64,000 nt of DNA from JAAYXS01 sp964550375. Its GTDB lineage: Bacteria; Planctomycetota; Phycisphaerae; UBA1845; Fen-1342. The position numbers were made by a program, and so were the translations under genes. Within the stretch, counting starts at the first letter, position 1, and the number at the start of each line of letters is the position of its first letter. The notes under the pieces were generated by a model. It was not told the DNA's origin and did no database searches. It was given only the letters and a program-made list of their open reading frames with translations. The stretch is taken from positions 124,001-188,000 of the forward strand of contig CAZJYX010000002.1 of the NCBI GenBank assembly GCA_964550375.1. The letters run 5' to 3'. Shown here piece after piece: positions 54,457-63,834 of the stretch.

Positions 54457-55182
54457 CTACGTACCAGTTGATTCAGCCGACGGGCAGTCCTTCATCAGCA
54501 CGCACTCGCCACACTTCGGTCGCCGGGCCGCACACACTCGCCGACCGTGCCAGATCAGTGCGTGGGCGAGGTAGGTCCATGATCGGCGTGGAAACAGGTC
54601 CATGAGGTCGCGCTCGATCCGGACGGCGTCCTTGTCGTCGCGCGCGCTGTCGGACATGCCCAGGCGGAGCGCGACTCGGCCGACGTGCGTATCGACAACC
54701 ACGCCAACGTTGTGGCGGAACCAGGTCCCGAGCACGCAGTTGGCCGTCTTGCGGGCGACACCTGGCAGAGTCAACAGGTCGTCCATGGTTTGCGGTACCT
54801 CGCCGTCGAAGCGCTCGCAGATAGTCTGCGCCATTCCCAGCAGGCTCTTGGTCTTGTTGCGGAAGAAGCCGGTCGAGCGGATGAGCGCCTCGAGGTCATC
54901 TGGGCGGGCCGTCGCCAGCACGGCCGGGTGTGGGTAGTGCCGAAACAGCTCGGGCGTAACCATGTTGACCCGCTCGTCCGTACACTGGGCCGACAGGATC
55001 GTGGCGACGAGCAGCTCGTATGCGCTGTTGTGCCGGAGCGCGCAGTCGGCGTCGGGGTAGCCGGCGCGCAGCCCCTTCAGGATGCGCAGGGCGCGCTGCT
55101 GGCGCGCGCTGGGACTCTCCTGCGTCGGCTGGGCGGGGGAACGTTTGCCGGACTTGGCGGGTTTGGTTTTGGTGTTGGGCAT
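54457..55182 (-). CDS. nth: Endonuclease III (DNA glycosylase/AP lyase)
   Basis: This 241-residue base-excision repair enzyme removes oxidised pyrimidines and nicks at the abasic site. The helix-hairpin-helix LPGVARKTANCVLG holds the catalytic lysine near residue 150, and the catalytic aspartate is in VVVDTHVGRV. The 4Fe-4S cluster cysteines follow the CxxxxxxCxxCxxxxxC spacing in CAARRPKCGECVLMKDC. The basic N-terminal 30 residues are a common extension. GGAG precedes the ATG at 55182. Confidence 0.95.
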   Translation of the reverse strand: MPNTKTKPAKSGKRSPAQPTQESPSARQQRALRILKGLRAGYPDADCALRHNSAYELLVATILSAQCTDERVNMVTPELFRHYPHPAVLATARPDDLEALIRSTGFFRNKTKSLLGMAQTICERFDGEVPQTMDDLLTLPGVARKTANCVLGTWFRHNVGVVVDTHVGRVALRLGMSDSARDDKDAVRIERDLMDLFPRRSWTYLAHALIWHGRRVCAARRPKCGECVLMKDCPSAESTGT

Positions 55183-55757
55183 CTCGCAACTCCGTTGGCG
55201 CGTGTCGCGTGCTCAGGTATCGTAAGCGCTGGGATCATGGATGCGTAGCGGGGGCGGCTCCTGCTCGATCGGCAACGGCTCCCGCAGCTCGATAGGCGTC
55301 GCGTTGCAGGGCCCGTCCCGTCCCGTCGCCCGTCCGACGAGCGCCATTATGAGACTCAGCCGCTCAGTCGCCACGTGGCCCCTGAAGGCGACATTGTTGA
55401 GCGCATGGGTCGCCGTCAGGGATTGGCCACTGGCGACCCTGCGGCCGCGATTGAGCGGATGCGGGCGTCGTTGCTGCCGAAGGCTGTTTAAGCATGGGGC
55501 CGGTAATCATTGGCGCGCCGGGCGAGGGGTGGGGGTATCAGCGGTCGAGGGGATTCGCGGTCAGGCGCAGCGGCCTTTATGCACGCGGAAGGTCTCGCGG
55601 TCGATATAGACAATGGCAAGGTGCGCAGTGTACGAGACACGCCAATACGTCGACGACGATGCGCAGAGGTTGGTAGCGCAGCGGCCTGGTCCCGGGTTCT
55701 GTCGCTGTGCGTGAACGTGACCTATCGAACTTGAAGCGGCCGGTTTAGCCGGCCTGG
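55183..55757. other. Intergenic region without a supported gene
   Basis: These 575 bases separate the nth start from the PilZ/HDOD gene (divergent). Several open frames of 60-122 codons are Arg- or Gly-rich, lack ribosome sites and resemble nothing I know. Near 55675-55720 a short stretch looks tRNA-like (GGTAGCGCAGCGGCCTGG) but lacks matching acceptor and anticodon arms. A hairpin (GGCCGG TTTAG CCGGCC, 55738-55754) abuts the downstream start codon. Confidence 0.5.
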
Positions 55758-57758
55758 ATGGGGGTGCCCGTCGTGTTCGGATCGCTATTGCGGCTGCTGG
55801 GGATTGGGAAGCGGTCGGAGCGGAATTCTGCCCAGGATGTGGTCTCGCAATGGGTTGGGTCTGCCCGCCTGGGTTCACACGCGGTTACGCCGAACAGATC
55901 GCGCCGGCACGTGCGCTGGGAGTGGGCGCGCGGGTTGCTGCTGCGATCGGGCGGTACGGAGATACCGGCGCAGGCGTTTAACGTGAGCGCTTCCGGGGTT
56001 GGTCTGTACGTGCCCAGGCCGCTGCCCATTGGCTCGCGGGTGGAGATCAACGCCGGCTTGAAGAGCTGGGTCGTGGGGCGCGTGGTGTACGTGAGCGCGC
56101 CCGACCAGGCCGGCGCCTACCGGGCCGGTGTCGAATATTGCCTTAGCGAGGCCGACGTGACGCGCCCCGCGGAAGCTACTCCGTCGTCCGCGGCAGAGGC
56201 TCAGGCAGGCAGAGTCGTTTCGGACACCGGTGATCGGCGAACGACGCCTCAGGCCGATTCGGCGGCAAGCCCCATCCCGCCGCAGGCGGCGCCCCCGAGG
56301 ACGATAGCAGAAGCTGTAGCCGTTTCGGCTGCTGAATCCTGCGCTGGGCACCCGAACGAGTTGGCGGACGCGGACGCGGCGCCTGTTCAGGAAGAGTCGG
56401 CTAGCGCGTTCACGCCCGAGGTCGAGGAGTTTCCGACGGCCGAAGCGGCGCTCCCGGAGGAGCCGGCAGACACGCCCGCAACTGATGCCGAGCCGGCTGC
56501 GGTGGAATCTGTCGCGAGCGAACCGGAGCAGCCGGCCGCTGTTGGTGCGGCCGCGCCGGACGGCGAGGCGAACGCTGACGAATCCGCTGAAGCGCATTCA
56601 ACACGCATGGATCCCGTTGTGGCGACTGAGACGGCCGTACTGGAAGAGCCGGCGGAAGCACGTTTGCCGGAGGTTGAGCCGCTCCTGACGGCCGAGACGG
56701 CGGCCGAGGAGGAGGAGTTGGTCGCCGCCGCAGCGGATGCCGAGCCGGGTGGGGTGGAATTGGTCGCGAGCGAACCGGAGCAGCCGGCCGCCGTTGCCGC
56801 GGCGGCCAGCGAGCTGGTGGCGGCCGATTCGGGCATCCCGGCGGAGTTGATGTGGTGGCGTAATGCGGCGACGGGGTTGGTTTCCCCGCCGAAGCGGCCC
56901 GCCGAGAAGGACGCGCCGGAACTGGTCGAGTTCCTGCAGCGCGCCACCGAGCACGCGGAGATTGAGCTGCCGGCGCTGCCGCGCGTTACGGAAGCGGCAC
57001 TGGCGATGGTGCGCGATGAGAGTGTGGACTTCGCGAAGCTGGCGCAGGTCCTGCAACAGGATGCCGCCACCACGGCGCGGCTGTTGCGCTTGGTGAACTC
57101 GGCCGCGTTTGGCGGGGCGCACAAGGTCACGTCACTGCGCGAGGCTGTGACACGGCTGGGGCGGCGGCGGGTGCAGAACGTGCTGCTGGCGGCCAGCGTT
57201 AGGGACGTCGCCGTCAAGGAAGCCGGGGAAGCGAAGATCCTGGGCGAGCGACTGTGGAAGTGCTCGATCGCCACTGCGACGATCATGGATTCCGGCGCGC
57301 CGCGCTGGCGGCTTGATCCCGAGCTGGCATTCCTGGTCGGCTTGCTGCACGACATCGGGGCACTGGCGGCGCTGCGGGTGACGCATCTGTACGCGCGCCA
57401 TTACAGCAGTAACATGCCCGTGCTGCTGTTCGACTGGTTGGTCGAGCAGTGGCACGAACGTGCGGGTCGCACGCTCGCCGTCCGGTGGAAATTTGATGAA
57501 CCGCTACCCAGCCTGATCGGCGACCATCACAGCACAGTGTCGCCTGAAGATGAGTGGGCGCCCTACCGATACATGCTGCAGTTCGCGGACCTGACGTGCG
57601 CGCAGCTCGGCTACACCGCCGCCGCGCCCTGCGACTTCTTCAACGAGCCGTGTGTGCAAGCACTGGGGATCGAGGACATCCCCGAGTGGCAGAGCTGGCT
57701 GGTTGAGCTGCCCGGCCAGATTGCCGAGCACATCGCCGACTGCTGTGAAGCGGCGTAG
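55758..57758 (+). CDS. PilZ/HDOD signalling protein with duplicated acidic linker
   Basis: This 666-residue protein starts with a PilZ cyclic-di-GMP-binding domain (about 45-130), with the Arg-rich NRSRRHVRW segment and the NVSASGVG motif. A Pro/Ala/Glu-rich linker runs from about 135 to 375. An HDOD domain follows (about 385-610; VLQQDAATTARLLRLVNSAAF, GLLHDIGALAALRV), a family that lacks catalytic HD activity and acts as a signalling scaffold. The ATG at 55758 lacks a ribosome site and is preceded by a hairpin; a GTG at 55773 could be the true start. It probably links cyclic-di-GMP sensing to a regulatory partner. Confidence 0.82.
   Translation: MGVPVVFGSLLRLLGIGKRSERNSAQDVVSQWVGSARLGSHAVTPNRSRRHVRWEWARGLLLRSGGTEIPAQAFNVSASGVGLYVPRPLPIGSRVEINAGLKSWVVGRVVYVSAPDQAGAYRAGVEYCLSEADVTRPAEATPSSAAEAQAGRVVSDTGDRRTTPQADSAASPIPPQAAPPRTIAEAVAVSAAESCAGHPNELADADAAPVQEESASAFTPEVEEFPTAEAALPEEPADTPATDAEPAAVESVASEPEQPAAVGAAAPDGEANADESAEAHSTRMDPVVATETAVLEEPAEARLPEVEPLLTAETAAEEEELVAAAADAEPGGVELVASEPEQPAAVAAAASELVAADSGIPAELMWWRNAATGLVSPPKRPAEKDAPELVEFLQRATEHAEIELPALPRVTEAALAMVRDESVDFAKLAQVLQQDAATTARLLRLVNSAAFGGAHKVTSLREAVTRLGRRRVQNVLLAASVRDVAVKEAGEAKILGERLWKCSIATATIMDSGAPRWRLDPELAFLVGLLHDIGALAALRVTHLYARHYSSNMPVLLFDWLVEQWHERAGRTLAVRWKFDEPLPSLIGDHHSTVSPEDEWAPYRYMLQFADLTCAQLGYTAAAPCDFFNEPCVQALGIEDIPEWQSWLVELPGQIAEHIADCCEAA
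56511..56538 (+). repeat. Direct repeat copy 1 within the PilZ/HDOD linker
   Basis: An exact 28-base match (starting GTCGCGAGCGAACC) recurs at 56763-56790. The copies are 252 bases apart and in frame, so an 84-residue unit (VASEPEQPAAV) was probably duplicated. Confidence 0.85.
56763..56790 (+). repeat. Direct repeat copy 2 within the PilZ/HDOD linker
   Basis: Second exact copy of the 28-base element at 56511-56538. The surrounding residues (AEPGGVELVASEPEQPAAV) echo the first copy (AEPAAVESVASEPEQPAAV), so the duplication is larger than the exact core and has diverged. Confidence 0.85.
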
Positions 57759-57789
57759 GGGTCACGAAAGCCGCTGACCGAGCCGGCCG

Positions 57790-57817
57790 CCGCGCCTCGT
57801 TTACATCGTTGGCGCGG
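57790..57817. terminator. Hairpin between convergent genes
   Basis: A 7-base stem (CCGCGCC with GGCGCGG) encloses a 14-base loop between the PilZ/HDOD gene and the end of the LptD-like gene. It is a candidate bidirectional terminator without a T-run. Confidence 0.35.
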
Positions 57818-57827
57818 GTGCTGCAGG

Positions 57828-60800
57828 CTATGGTCGGATGCCGGTGCTGGTGCCCAGGCGGGTGTAGCGGCGCGAGCCGACGGTCCACTCGGGGACGCCC
57901 TCGGGCCAGACCGACAGCGAGACGGACAGGTCGTCGTCGATGCGGTCGTATTCGACGCTGACCGCGACGTACCAGCGGGGCAGCTTGCGGACATAGGCCA
58001 GCGCGACCTCGCCGAAGTCGCCGCGATCGATGTCGAACCACATGCGCACGGACGTGGTGTGCTTCTCGGTGAGCCTGTAGTTCCAGCCGCCGCCGACCAA
58101 GTCGAGGTCGATATCGCCGGCGTGCCGGTAGCCGAACACGTACGCCAGCCGGGGCGAACGCTCGACGGCGACGGCGACGTTGTGGCGATCGAGGTTCCAG
58201 TCGTTCAGATCGACGTTGAATTCGTACAGCAGGCTGGTCGTGTCGCTGAGGCGATAGATCAGGTCGCCGGCCGCGTAGTTGCGCGTGCGGCTGTTCTCCG
58301 GGCGCAGCGGGTTGACCCAGCCGTTGGATACCTCGTTTCGGCCGTGGGTGTCGCCGAAGAGGCCGGCTTCGAGATTCAAGGTCAGCAGATCGACCGTGCG
58401 GCGGTCGGTCTCGGCGCCGCGCTGGGTTTGCCAGGTCTGCCGCAGGGCGAACAGGCAGCCGTAGAAGTCGTCGATGGTCTCGATGCCGTAGTCGAAGGGC
58501 GTGAAGCTTTCGCTGCGTGTGTTGCTGTGTGACCACCAGGCGACGAATTCCGGTTTGACGATGTGTCGCAGCCGGTGGATGTCGAGCAGTTCGGACTCGA
58601 TGTCGTCGAACACGCGGCTGAAGACCGTGCTGCCGCGCAGGCCGTAGATGCCCATGCCGCGCCAGACGTGGCCGTCGCTGCCGGGCTGGCCGTCCCAATG
58701 GGAGGCGCGCCAGGTGGCGAACGGGACGATGTTCAGGGCGGCCAGCTTGAGCGGCAGCTCGACTTCCTGGCGCAGGTCGGTGCGGAAGGTCAGGTCGGTC
58801 GGGCCGGGCTCGCCGCGCAGCCAGCGGCGCAAGGGGTAACGATCGTCCGGGCGGTAGCGGACGCCGCCGACGCGCGACTCGTGGTACATGACCAGCGGTG
58901 AGAGGAAGGTATCGCCGATGCGGCGGTAGGCCAGCTCGGGCAGGTGCTCGGTCTGCGTGAGGGAATCTAGGAGCCGCCAGTTGGCCAGCAGGCTGATCGC
59001 GTCCACCTCGCGGGCGCGTTTCAGATAGACGAGTGTTTCCTGGTCCTTGCCCTCGTTGAACTCGGCGCGCTCATATTCCTCGAGGAAGTTCGGGTCGCTG
59101 ATGTAGCTGGCCTCGAAGGTGACTTCCCAGTCGTCGGGCAAGTAGTGGCGGTGGCGCCACAGGGCCCGGCCGCGGTGCTTGCTGTCCGGCTCGCGCTCGT
59201 GGCGCCGCAGCACGCCGAGGTGGTCCTCACCCTCGTCGAAGATGTAGTAGTTGCGCAGCAGGCCGAAGTGGTCGTCGCGCTGATAGTCCACGTCGATGCC
59301 GGTGGCCGGACCGCGCTGCGACAAGTAGTCGAAACGGGCGGTGGCGTCATAGCCGGGTGGGGTTTCGACGCCGAGCAGGTTGAATAGGTGCCAGGAGGTT
59401 TCGATTTCGGCGCCGAACTGGCTGCTGTGGCCGGTGCGCAGCCGCCGCAGGCCGGTCTCGCTGGTCTCGAACGGGCCGCGGGCATAGGGCCACCAGAGGA
59501 TCGGAAACGTCTCGACGTTGACGGTGGCGTTGTGCAGTTCGTACTGGCCGGCGACCTTGCCGGCCGGTTGGCCGCCGGCGTCGCGCGGCGTGAGGTCGCG
59601 CAGCCTGATGCGTTCGACGCCGACGTGGTAGTGCGGCGTGTGGAACTCGCTGGTGGTGATGCGGGCGTCCTCGGCGTAGTACTCGGTAGCGGAAAGCTGG
59701 CGGATCTCTGCGGCCCGGACATAAAGTGGGATGTTGCGTTCCGGGATGTCGGTGCGGAAGACGGCGTCGAGGATCAGGGCGCGGTCACGTTCGAAGTCAT
59801 AGTACAGGCGGCTGGCGCGGACGAAGCTGGTGCCCAGCGACAGCAACACGTCGCCTTCGAGGTAAACGCCGCGGATACCAGCTTCCAGGGCGGGCAGACC
59901 GGTGGTCGAGTCGGCTGCGGCGGGCGTGGCCGCCGGCTGGGCGACGGGCGTGGGGCGGTCGGCATCCGCCGGCTCGTGCTGCTCGCCGGCGACCGCGGTG
60001 CCGAGCAGGCCGCGTGCGAAGCGCTCGCCGGGGAAGATAACCGCATTGTCGGCGTGGATTTCGAGCATGGCGCTGTCCGGGCCGCCGGCCCGGCCGAAGT
60101 AGACGCGCCGCTGGGCGGTGCGAGTTACGACGTAGACGGGCAGCCCGTCGGCTGTTTCCGCCGGTTCGACGTTGGGCAGGTTGTAGCGGATTACGGCCGG
60201 TGGCCGGTCCGCGCGGACGTCCGGAGCCACAACCCGGGGCTCGACCTCGGGCGGCGCGGCCGGCTCCGGCGCAAGCGGCAGGCCGGCTTCAATCGCGGCC
60301 CGGTCGTGTTGGGCCTGCTGGTAGAGGGCCGACTGCTCGTTCGACTCGGGCGAGTGGGCGTCATGACTCTTGGCGATGCGGCCATAGGTCCGCAGGTTGC
60401 TGACGAGCAAGACGCGGTCCGCCATGGTCGTTCCGCCGAACTCCTGCACTTGCGCGTCGCCGGAAAGATAGACCGTCAACTCGTAGTACTTGCGGAGGTC
60501 GGGCTCGGAGCGGCGGGGCGTGATCCAGAGGACGGCGTCGTTGGCCGACAGGTGCCGGCGGCCCATGGTCAGCGTGAAGCCGCCGGTGAACTGGACGACG
60601 AGAATTCCGTCGTCCTGGCGCCATTGGCGCGCGTAGCGGCCGGACATTTCGACGTCCTGCTCGCTGATGTCCTGGGGTAGTAGTGGCTCTTCAATATCCA
60701 GTTGAGCACTTGCCGGCGTGGCCAGGAGGATTGCCGCGGACAGGAGCAGCAGGCGGGCGGCCGGTAGCCAAGCGGCAGGGCCGCGCGTATCGCAGTAGCA

Positions 60801-60830
60801 CCATAAGCGTTGTAGACCTGACCGCACCAA
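57828..60830 (-). CDS. LptD-like outer-membrane protein
   Basis: This 1000-residue exported protein has a signal peptide ending near TPASA (residue 42). An OstA/LptA-like jellyroll domain at about 60-230 (GGFTLTMGRRHLSANDAVLW, TMADRVLLV) and a second stretch near 290-420 (YLEGDVLLSLGTSFVRASRLYYDF) follow. A long C-terminal region of beta strands at about 450-1000 fits an outer-membrane barrel. This is the layout of LptD, which inserts lipopolysaccharide. The GTG at 60830 is weakly supported. Divergence from proteobacterial LptD is large, and the usual disulfide cysteines are not obvious. Confidence 0.75.
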   Translation of the reverse strand: MVRSGLQRLWCYCDTRGPAAWLPAARLLLLSAAILLATPASAQLDIEEPLLPQDISEQDVEMSGRYARQWRQDDGILVVQFTGGFTLTMGRRHLSANDAVLWITPRRSEPDLRKYYELTVYLSGDAQVQEFGGTTMADRVLLVSNLRTYGRIAKSHDAHSPESNEQSALYQQAQHDRAAIEAGLPLAPEPAAPPEVEPRVVAPDVRADRPPAVIRYNLPNVEPAETADGLPVYVVTRTAQRRVYFGRAGGPDSAMLEIHADNAVIFPGERFARGLLGTAVAGEQHEPADADRPTPVAQPAATPAAADSTTGLPALEAGIRGVYLEGDVLLSLGTSFVRASRLYYDFERDRALILDAVFRTDIPERNIPLYVRAAEIRQLSATEYYAEDARITTSEFHTPHYHVGVERIRLRDLTPRDAGGQPAGKVAGQYELHNATVNVETFPILWWPYARGPFETSETGLRRLRTGHSSQFGAEIETSWHLFNLLGVETPPGYDATARFDYLSQRGPATGIDVDYQRDDHFGLLRNYYIFDEGEDHLGVLRRHEREPDSKHRGRALWRHRHYLPDDWEVTFEASYISDPNFLEEYERAEFNEGKDQETLVYLKRAREVDAISLLANWRLLDSLTQTEHLPELAYRRIGDTFLSPLVMYHESRVGGVRYRPDDRYPLRRWLRGEPGPTDLTFRTDLRQEVELPLKLAALNIVPFATWRASHWDGQPGSDGHVWRGMGIYGLRGSTVFSRVFDDIESELLDIHRLRHIVKPEFVAWWSHSNTRSESFTPFDYGIETIDDFYGCLFALRQTWQTQRGAETDRRTVDLLTLNLEAGLFGDTHGRNEVSNGWVNPLRPENSRTRNYAAGDLIYRLSDTTSLLYEFNVDLNDWNLDRHNVAVAVERSPRLAYVFGYRHAGDIDLDLVGGGWNYRLTEKHTTSVRMWFDIDRGDFGEVALAYVRKLPRWYVAVSVEYDRIDDDLSVSLSVWPEGVPEWTVGSRRYTRLGTSTGIRP

Positions 60831-60965
60831 TTGCTCTCTGACGGAGTCGTGAATCTCGCTCGGCGGCCATTATCGGCCACCGGCGGCGTGGGTCAATGGG
60901 GTGGTACAGGGGTGGCCGAGGTTCGGGGCGTTGCGGTGCGGGGGTGGAGCCGCTATAGATATTGA

Positions 60966-62414
60966 ATGCAGGCTGAAGTACGGCATTACTGCGGGCTGTT
61001 CGGAATTGCCGGGCACCCTGACGCGGCTCAACTGACCTACCTGGGGCTCTACGCGCAACAACATCGTGGGCAGGAGTCGGCCGGCATCTGCGTGGCCGAC
61101 GGGGAGCGCGTGCGGCGCGTGGCTGGTCTGGGACTGGTGACGGACGCCATCTGCCAGCGCGAGTTGCGTGAGGCCGCGGGCAAGCTGGCCATTGGTCACG
61201 TGCGCTATTCGACCACCGGTTCGTCCAGCGCCTCGAATACTCAGCCGCTGCTGGTTTCGTGCTCGATCGGCCAGGTGGCCATTTGTCACAACGGTAATCT
61301 CGTCAATGCGGCGGAGATTCGTCGCGTGCACGAGGAACACGGACACATTTTCACCTCGACCTCCGACACGGAGGTCATCCTGCACCTGCTGGCGGACAAG
61401 CAGTTTGTGGAGCAGCCGGACGCGTTGGCGGCGGTGTTGCGCTGTTTGCGCGGCTCATACTGCCTGTTGCTGGCCTATCCGGACCGCATCAAGGCGGTGC
61501 GTGATCCGTCCGGCAACCGGCCGCTGTGTCTGGGCCGGCTGGGCGACGCCTGGATTGTGGCCAGCGAGACCTGTGCTTTGGACATTGTTGACGCGGAATA
61601 CGTGCGCGATGTCGAGCCCGGCGAGATCGTGACGCTGACGGTCAACGGGATGGAGTCGCGCCGCTTTGTTGACCCGCAGGAGGCGCGGCCGGCCCACTGC
61701 ATCTTCGAGCACGTCTACTTCGCGGATCCGTCCAGCCAGGTTTTCGGTGAGAATGTACACCAGGCCCGCAAGGAGATGGGGCGGGCGCTGGCGCGCGAGG
61801 CGCCGGCGGATGCTGACCTGGTTATTGCCGTGCCGAACTGCGCCCGCTGCGCGGCCATGGGTTTTCACGAGGAGTCGGGCCTGCCCATCGAGCGCGGCTT
61901 CACGACCAACCACTACGTCGGGCGCTCCTTCATCCAGCCCACTCAGTCCGTGCGCGACCTGACGGTGCGCATGAAGCTCAACCCGATTCGGGCCAGCGTG
62001 GCCGGCAAGCGCCTGGTGGTGGTGGAGGATTCGATCGTGCGCGGCACGACGACGCGCGGCAAGATGGAGTCGCTGCGCAAGGCCGGGGCGCGCGAGATTC
62101 ACCTGCGGGTTGCCAGCCCGCCGGTCAAGCACCCCTGCTACTACGGCATCGACTTCCCTAGCAAGAAGGAGTTGATCGCCCACGGCCGCACGGTCGAGGA
62201 GATCCGCGCCTATCTGAACGTTGACTCGCTGGCGTATCTGTCACTGGAAGGCATGTTGGGGGCCATGCAGCAGGCCGGCAGTCGGTTTTGCCACGCCTGC
62301 TTTACCGGTGAGTATCCCATCCCCATAGATCCGACGTTTGAGAAGGACGTCTTCGAGCGGCGGCAACTGCGGTTCTTCGGCCTGAAGAACGGCGAGAACG
62401 GCGGCGCCAAGTAG
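60966..62414 (+). CDS. purF: Amidophosphoribosyltransferase
   Basis: PurF (482 residues) starts purine synthesis by making phosphoribosylamine from PRPP and glutamine. Cys9 (YCGLFGIAG) becomes the catalytic N-terminal cysteine after removal of an 8-residue propeptide. The glutaminase domain has LAIGHVRYSTTG; the PRPP loop is VVVEDSIVRGTTT. Cysteines in HCIFEH, HPCYYG and FCHACFTGEYP match the 4Fe-4S ligands of the Bacillus-type enzyme. One oddity is IAVPNCARCAAMGF, where PDSGxxAAxG is usual. No ribosome site is seen at the ATG at 60966. Confidence 0.95.
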   Translation: MQAEVRHYCGLFGIAGHPDAAQLTYLGLYAQQHRGQESAGICVADGERVRRVAGLGLVTDAICQRELREAAGKLAIGHVRYSTTGSSSASNTQPLLVSCSIGQVAICHNGNLVNAAEIRRVHEEHGHIFTSTSDTEVILHLLADKQFVEQPDALAAVLRCLRGSYCLLLAYPDRIKAVRDPSGNRPLCLGRLGDAWIVASETCALDIVDAEYVRDVEPGEIVTLTVNGMESRRFVDPQEARPAHCIFEHVYFADPSSQVFGENVHQARKEMGRALAREAPADADLVIAVPNCARCAAMGFHEESGLPIERGFTTNHYVGRSFIQPTQSVRDLTVRMKLNPIRASVAGKRLVVVEDSIVRGTTTRGKMESLRKAGAREIHLRVASPPVKHPCYYGIDFPSKKELIAHGRTVEEIRAYLNVDSLAYLSLEGMLGAMQQAGSRFCHACFTGEYPIPIDPTFEKDVFERRQLRFFGLKNGENGGAK

Positions 62415-62532
62415 TCCGAGGCGGACGTCTGCGGTCGGGCGAGGCATTCCGGTGGCGGCCGGCGGCGGGTATCGTGCGCAGTGAGCCGCCGCCGCATGTG
62501 GCGGTGCGGCGTTCTGCCCCGGAGCGCGAGCC

Positions 62533-63819
62533 ATGCCGAAAACGAACGGGACCACACGCCGACAGTTTCTTAAGGGCGCGGCCGCGGTGTTGGCGGCGCC
62601 GTATTTCGTGCCGGCTGCGGCCCTGGGCCGAGGGGGCCGGGCGGCGGCTGGTGAGCGCATCACGATCGGCATTATCGGCGTGGGCAACATGGGCATGGGG
62701 CACGTCGCCACGCTGCTGGAGCATCCGGATGTGCACATCCTGGCCGTCGCGGACGTCAAGCGCTGGCAGCGCGAGCAGGCCGCCGCGCGGATCGACGAGC
62801 ACTACTCGGCCGCGGGCGGTGGGCGCGCGTCCGGCGGCTGTGCGGCATACAACGAGTACGAGGCGGTGTTGGCGCGTGACGACATTGACGCCGTGCTCAT
62901 TGCCGTGCCGGATCATTGGCATGCCATCATCGCGATTGCGGCCTGCCGGGCCGGCAAGGATGTGTACTGCGAGAAGCCGCTCTCGCTGACGATCCGCGAG
63001 GCGCGCGAGATGGTGGCGGCGGCGCGGCGGCACAACACGGTCTTCCAGACCGGCAGCCAGCAGCGCTCCAGCGACAACTTCCGCTATGCCTGCGAGTTGG
63101 TGCGCAGTGGGCGCATCGGTGAGGTCAAGGCGGTCCACGTGGGGATCGGGCAGCCGTCGGGCGAGGCATACCTGCCGCCGGAACCGGTTCCGGACGGGCT
63201 CGATTGGGAGCGTTGGCTTGGGCCGGCGGCGTGGCAGCCTTACAGCGCTGAGCGGTGCAGCGGCGATTACTCGGGCGGGTGGCGCTTGATTCGGGATTAC
63301 TCGGGCGGCATGACGACGGACTGGGGGGCGCACCATTTCGATATCGCGCAGTGGGGTTTGGGCATGGATGGCAGCGGGCCGGTGGAGGTTCATCCGCCGA
63401 ACGGTAGGGACTGCGAGACGCTCACGTTTCGCTATGCCAACGGAGTGCGGATGAGTCGGGGCGGGGCCAATGGGGTGCTGTTCGTGGGCACGGAGGGTCG
63501 GGTCGAGGTCAACCGGGGGCATTTGGAGACTTGGCCGGAGTCGATTGGGCGGTCGCCGATCGGCCCGCAGGAGGTGCACCTGTACGAGAGTCCCGGCCAC
63601 CATGCGGACTGGCTCAACTGCATCCGCAGTCGTCGGCGGCCTGTCTGCGACGTGGCAATTGGCGCCAGCTCAGCGACGGTCTGTCACCTGGGCAACATCG
63701 CCTGCTGGCTGGGTCGGGCGCTGCGGTGGGATCCGGCGAAGGGTGAGATCATTGGGGATGAGGCGGCGGCGCGTTGGCTGGACCGGCCCAAGCGGGCGCC
63801 GTGGCGCCTGCATCACTGA
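62533..63819 (+). CDS. Tat-exported Gfo/Idh/MocA family oxidoreductase
   Basis: This 428-residue NAD(P)-dependent sugar or polyol oxidoreductase is directed across the membrane by a Tat signal (TTRRQFLKGAAAVLAAPYFV). The Rossmann motif GIIGVGNMGMGHVATLL follows at about residue 47. The catalytic segment CEKPLSLTIREAREMV near 155 holds the conserved EKP, and GGMTTDWGAHHFDIAQW is typical of the secreted planctomycete branch. GGAGCG precedes the ATG. A lipoprotein gene follows 15 bases later, so they may share a transcript and act together on glycans. Confidence 0.92.
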   Translation: MPKTNGTTRRQFLKGAAAVLAAPYFVPAAALGRGGRAAAGERITIGIIGVGNMGMGHVATLLEHPDVHILAVADVKRWQREQAAARIDEHYSAAGGGRASGGCAAYNEYEAVLARDDIDAVLIAVPDHWHAIIAIAACRAGKDVYCEKPLSLTIREAREMVAAARRHNTVFQTGSQQRSSDNFRYACELVRSGRIGEVKAVHVGIGQPSGEAYLPPEPVPDGLDWERWLGPAAWQPYSAERCSGDYSGGWRLIRDYSGGMTTDWGAHHFDIAQWGLGMDGSGPVEVHPPNGRDCETLTFRYANGVRMSRGGANGVLFVGTEGRVEVNRGHLETWPESIGRSPIGPQEVHLYESPGHHADWLNCIRSRRRPVCDVAIGASSATVCHLGNIACWLGRALRWDPAKGEIIGDEAAARWLDRPKRAPWRLHH

Positions 63820-63834
63820 GCGCGGAGTTTCGTC

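Noticed and set aside
55670..55725. tRNA-like sequence
   Set aside because: It has a D-arm-like GGTAGCGCAGC but no pairing acceptor stem, no anticodon arm and no proper T arm.
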